Positions 61,922 to 64,000 of a stretch of 64,000 bases of DNA are shown one piece after another. The stretch comes from Robiginitalea aestuariiviva (GTDB taxonomy: Bacteria; Bacteroidota; Bacteroidia; Flavobacteriales; Flavobacteriaceae): the NCBI RefSeq assembly GCF_029537735.1, contig NZ_JARPUQ010000001.1, positions 1,212,696 through 1,276,695 of the forward strand, written 5' to 3'. Made by a program: the position numbers and the translations under genes. The notes under the pieces were generated by a model that had not been told where the DNA came from, ran no database searches, and saw only the letters and a list, made by a program, of their open reading frames with translations. Each line of letters begins with the position of its first letter. The stretch's first letter is position 1.

Positions 61922-63124
61922 TCAGGGCGTGAGTTCCAGCAAGCGGTCCGGGCCGTAGTATTTCAGGGCCAGGAAAAAAGCGAGCACAGACAGGATCATC
62001 CCGATCAGGAATAGGGTATAGGTCCACCGCAACAACTTGTACTTGCGGTTCAGCACCAACCCCAGGAAATACAGGTCCTTGGTGAGGGTGTCGTACAGGT
62101 ATTGCTTGTCTTTGATAAGTTCCTGCATGGCCCATTCGTACTCCTCCAGTTTCATTTTGTGGAAATTCCCGAAGAACAGAAGGTTTACCTTGCGCTGGGC
62201 CACATCTTCCTTGGTGAATTCCCCGCTGGTGATGTTGGGCCGGGTGGCCAGGATGGACAGGGTCATGGACCCGATGCTGAAGGCGATAAAAATCAGCGTA
62301 GGGACAATCAGGTAATCGTTGGACGGGTTGTCCAGTTTAGGGATGAGGTTGGCAATCACCAGGGAGATGATGATGGCGTTTACCGATAGCAGGATGTTCG
62401 CCTTGGTGTCCGCAATATCGCTTAATTTCAAATGGTTCCGCATCGAAACGCGGTACATGGTCTGTATGCCCCGCTCCGGGCTTTCGGCCTTAAGCTGGGC
62501 TTTGAGCGCTTCTTTCTTGGCGATTTTTTTGCGTTTTTTTCCCTCTTTCAACAGGTGGGCCACATTTTTGTCTTTGCCCGGTTGCCAGTGTTCCTGGGCG
62601 TAAGCGGTGTAGTAGTGGTGCTCGGTGCGGAACATCTGGATATTGGCTTCCCGCCAGGTTTCCGGAGTGTAGGTAGCTACCCCCAGTTGCTCTAATTCCT
62701 CCCGCAGCAATTCGGATATTTCCGGGTAGTCTTCCTGCCCCAGGTGGGCCGCATCGGCATCCCGGATAATTTCTTCCGCAAGGTCCCGCGGCTGGTGGTA
62801 GCGCTGGGTGGCCATAATCAGGTCGCAGACCCGATCGATACGCTCCGGGCTAAGCTTCTGGCCGGAGAGGAAATCCCGGGCGATGTCGCAACTGGATGCC
62901 TCGTGCTTCTCACACCCCCGGGTATACCCGGTATCGTGCAGCCAGGCGGCCAGCAGCAGGGCCTCTGCATCCCCGGGCCCGGGGTCGTGATGCGCTAGCA
63001 ATTCTTTCGTACCTTGCACTACCCGCTGGGTATGCCTGAGGTTGTGGTATAGAAATCGCGGGTCCAGTTGCTCCGAAAGCACTTGGCTGGCAAAGGTTTC
63101 GGTGGCTTCCAGCAGTTTACTCAT
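61922..63124 (-). CDS. HD-domain phosphohydrolase fused to a Pycsar-type transmembrane effector domain
   Basis: 400 residues. The N-terminal 200 residues are an HD domain (His31, His63-Asp64 in LLAAWLHDTGY, then RDADAAHLG). After a basic linker, SMRNHLKLSDIADTKANILL leads into three membrane helices (about 246-266, 275-297 and 370-390), the pattern of the PycTM domain (DUF5706) of Pycsar anti-phage effectors. In Pycsar a cyclase makes cCMP or cUMP and the effector then damages the membrane. No such cyclase is adjacent. The HD part might degrade the signal or act on another nucleotide. Start 63124 lies 12 bases from the opposite gene's start. Confidence 0.85.
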   Translation of the reverse strand: MSKLLEATETFASQVLSEQLDPRFLYHNLRHTQRVVQGTKELLAHHDPGPGDAEALLLAAWLHDTGYTRGCEKHEASSCDIARDFLSGQKLSPERIDRVCDLIMATQRYHQPRDLAEEIIRDADAAHLGQEDYPEISELLREELEQLGVATYTPETWREANIQMFRTEHHYYTAYAQEHWQPGKDKNVAHLLKEGKKRKKIAKKEALKAQLKAESPERGIQTMYRVSMRNHLKLSDIADTKANILLSVNAIIISLVIANLIPKLDNPSNDYLIVPTLIFIAFSIGSMTLSILATRPNITSGEFTKEDVAQRKVNLLFFGNFHKMKLEEYEWAMQELIKDKQYLYDTLTKDLYFLGLVLNRKYKLLRWTYTLFLIGMILSVLAFFLALKYYGPDRLLELTP

Positions 63125-63136
63125 GCGTCTTAGGAA

Positions 63137-64000
63137 TTGGACTTACAAAGTACGAAAAATATAGCCGTTTCGCCCCTGGCCGGGTGGCTGGCGGTATGGG
63201 TTTTCGCCCTGTTACTGCTGCTGCAATCTGCCTGTGCCACCTATGCCCCCAAGATAGCCGACACTCCTTATGAAATACCCCTGGATTCGGCCAGTGTGGC
63301 GCATACCTTCTATCTGATCGGAGATGCCGGATATTCGCCCGTAGGCGGGATGAACCCTGTCCTGCAGCGATTCCGCGACCGCCTGAGCACCGCCCCGGTA
63401 AACAGCACGGCCCTCTTCCTGGGGGACAACATCTACCCTAAAGGCCTGCCCGAACCCGGGGAGAAGGACTACCCCGAGGCCGAAAGCCACCTGAAGGCCC
63501 AGCTGAAGACCCTGGAGCACTTTCCCGGGAGGCCCCTGTTCATCCCGGGTAACCACGACTGGTATAACGGCGGGCTGGAGGGCCTGAAACGGCAGGAACG
63601 CTATGTGGAAAAATACCTGGACCAGAAAGACGTGTTCCTCCCGGAGGACGGTTGTCCGCTGGAGGTGGAACAGCTGGGGGATTCCCTGGTGCTGATTCTC
63701 CTGGATACGGAATGGTACCTCACCAATTGGGACCGCAAGCCGGCCATTAACGACGATTGCCCCATCAAAAGCCGGGAGGCCTTCTGGAACGAATTGGGGA
63801 GTGAGATCAAAGAGCACGCGGGCAAGACCATTGTATTGGCCGCCCACCACCCCAGTATGACCTACGGGGAGCACGGGGGGCAGTTTACCCTCAGACAGCA
63901 GATATACCCGGCAGGGGAAGGCCTGCCCCTGCCCGTGCTGGGCACCCTGGCAAACCTTTTTCGAAAAACAGCAGGGGTCTCCCAGGAAGACCTGTTCCAC
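63137..64000 (+). CDS. Exported metallophosphoesterase, N-terminal part (runs off the window)
   Basis: 288 residues are inside the window. No ATG or GTG opens the frame; TTG 63137 gives MDLQSTKNIAVSPLAGWLAV followed by a hydrophobic core and a cysteine (LLLLLQSAC), so it is an exported protein, perhaps a lipoprotein. The mature part shows the calcineurin-like motifs FYLIGDAGYSP, LFLGDNIYPKG, IPGNHDWYNGG and LAAHHPSMTYGEHGG. The family in Flavobacteria is often long, with a C-terminal outer-membrane barrel; that part is beyond the window, if present. Divergent from the HD-PycTM gene with a 12-base gap. Confidence 0.8.
   Translation, partial: MDLQSTKNIAVSPLAGWLAVWVFALLLLLQSACATYAPKIADTPYEIPLDSASVAHTFYLIGDAGYSPVGGMNPVLQRFRDRLSTAPVNSTALFLGDNIYPKGLPEPGEKDYPEAESHLKAQLKTLEHFPGRPLFIPGNHDWYNGGLEGLKRQERYVEKYLDQKDVFLPEDGCPLEVEQLGDSLVLILLDTEWYLTNWDRKPAINDDCPIKSREAFWNELGSEIKEHAGKTIVLAAHHPSMTYGEHGGQFTLRQQIYPAGEGLPLPVLGTLANLFRKTAGVSQEDLFH

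Noticed and set aside
63212-64000. Open frame on the minus strand at the right end
   Set aside because: The plus strand carries a metallophosphoesterase with all its metal motifs in the same stretch. The minus frame has no motif and overlaps the promoter region of the HD-PycTM gene.

Overview
The window looks like a chromosomal segment of a marine Bacteroidota, family Flavobacteriaceae, from a GC-rich lineage (Robiginitalea-like by impression; GC was judged by eye, not computed). Supporting signs are a run of Bacteroidota-restricted families (DUF3098, DUF4271, DUF4296, type IX secretion C-terminal domains), the -7 promoter motif TAnnTTTG in front of many genes, few Shine-Dalgarno sequences, and the rseC-rnfBCDGEA gene order. 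I see no tRNA, rRNA, CRISPR array, insertion sequence or prophage. Coding density is very high and no gap exceeds about 225 bases. The largest gaps are 12527-12750 (terminator plus ald control region), 29303-29522 (promoter region of a two-component system), 48936-49152 (divergent rseC/acylase promoter region) and 39900-40089 (nifJ promoter region with a palindrome and a hairpin).

Region by region: 1-5412 holds the start of a secreted protein, then a TetR regulator leading a tripartite exporter operon (ABC protein, HlyD adaptor, TolC channel) with a palindromic candidate operator. 5491-9572 carries a thioredoxin-like protein, a TonB-like protein, and the cluster ftsX - DUF3098 - uppP - truB. 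9689-18698 holds leuS, alanine dehydrogenase, a zinc metallopeptidase, an Lrp regulator, saccharopine dehydrogenase-like protein, DUF423 and pckA. 18764-26824 holds hemD, DUF4271, a GT39 glycosyltransferase, a dolichol-phosphate-mannose-synthase-like GT2, pyrC, DUF4296, an epimerase and tyrS. 26837-32967 holds an ankyrin-like protein, a LuxE-like protein, two tiny type IX secretion sorting-domain proteins, a PhoB/PhoR-like pair, trmB, a LysE exporter and an alkyltransferase-like protein.

33049-48935 is an iron-sulfur redox island. It contains Mrp and Nfu (cluster assembly), a thioredoxin-reductase-like ferredoxin:NADP reductase, a [2Fe-2S] ferredoxin, a HEPN protein, a full-length pyruvate:ferredoxin oxidoreductase, a 2[4Fe-4S] ferredoxin, a 2-oxoacid:ferredoxin oxidoreductase (KorAB), and the Rnf complex headed by a RseC-like gene. 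Together these could make reduced ferredoxin from pyruvate and 2-oxoglutarate and spend it on NAD(P) reduction and ion pumping.

49153-57264 holds a penicillin-acylase-type hydrolase, a secreted protein of unknown function, and a compact operon (GntP permease, RidA, D-threonine-aldolase/D-serine-dehydratase-like enzyme, M19 dipeptidase) that looks like D-amino-acid salvage, preceded by an acyltransferase. 57346-64000 holds a membrane-anchored AraC regulator, a metallophosphoesterase, a 790-residue GAF protein, an HD-phosphohydrolase fused to a Pycsar-type transmembrane effector domain, and the start of a second, lipoprotein-like metallophosphoesterase that lacks an ATG or GTG start.
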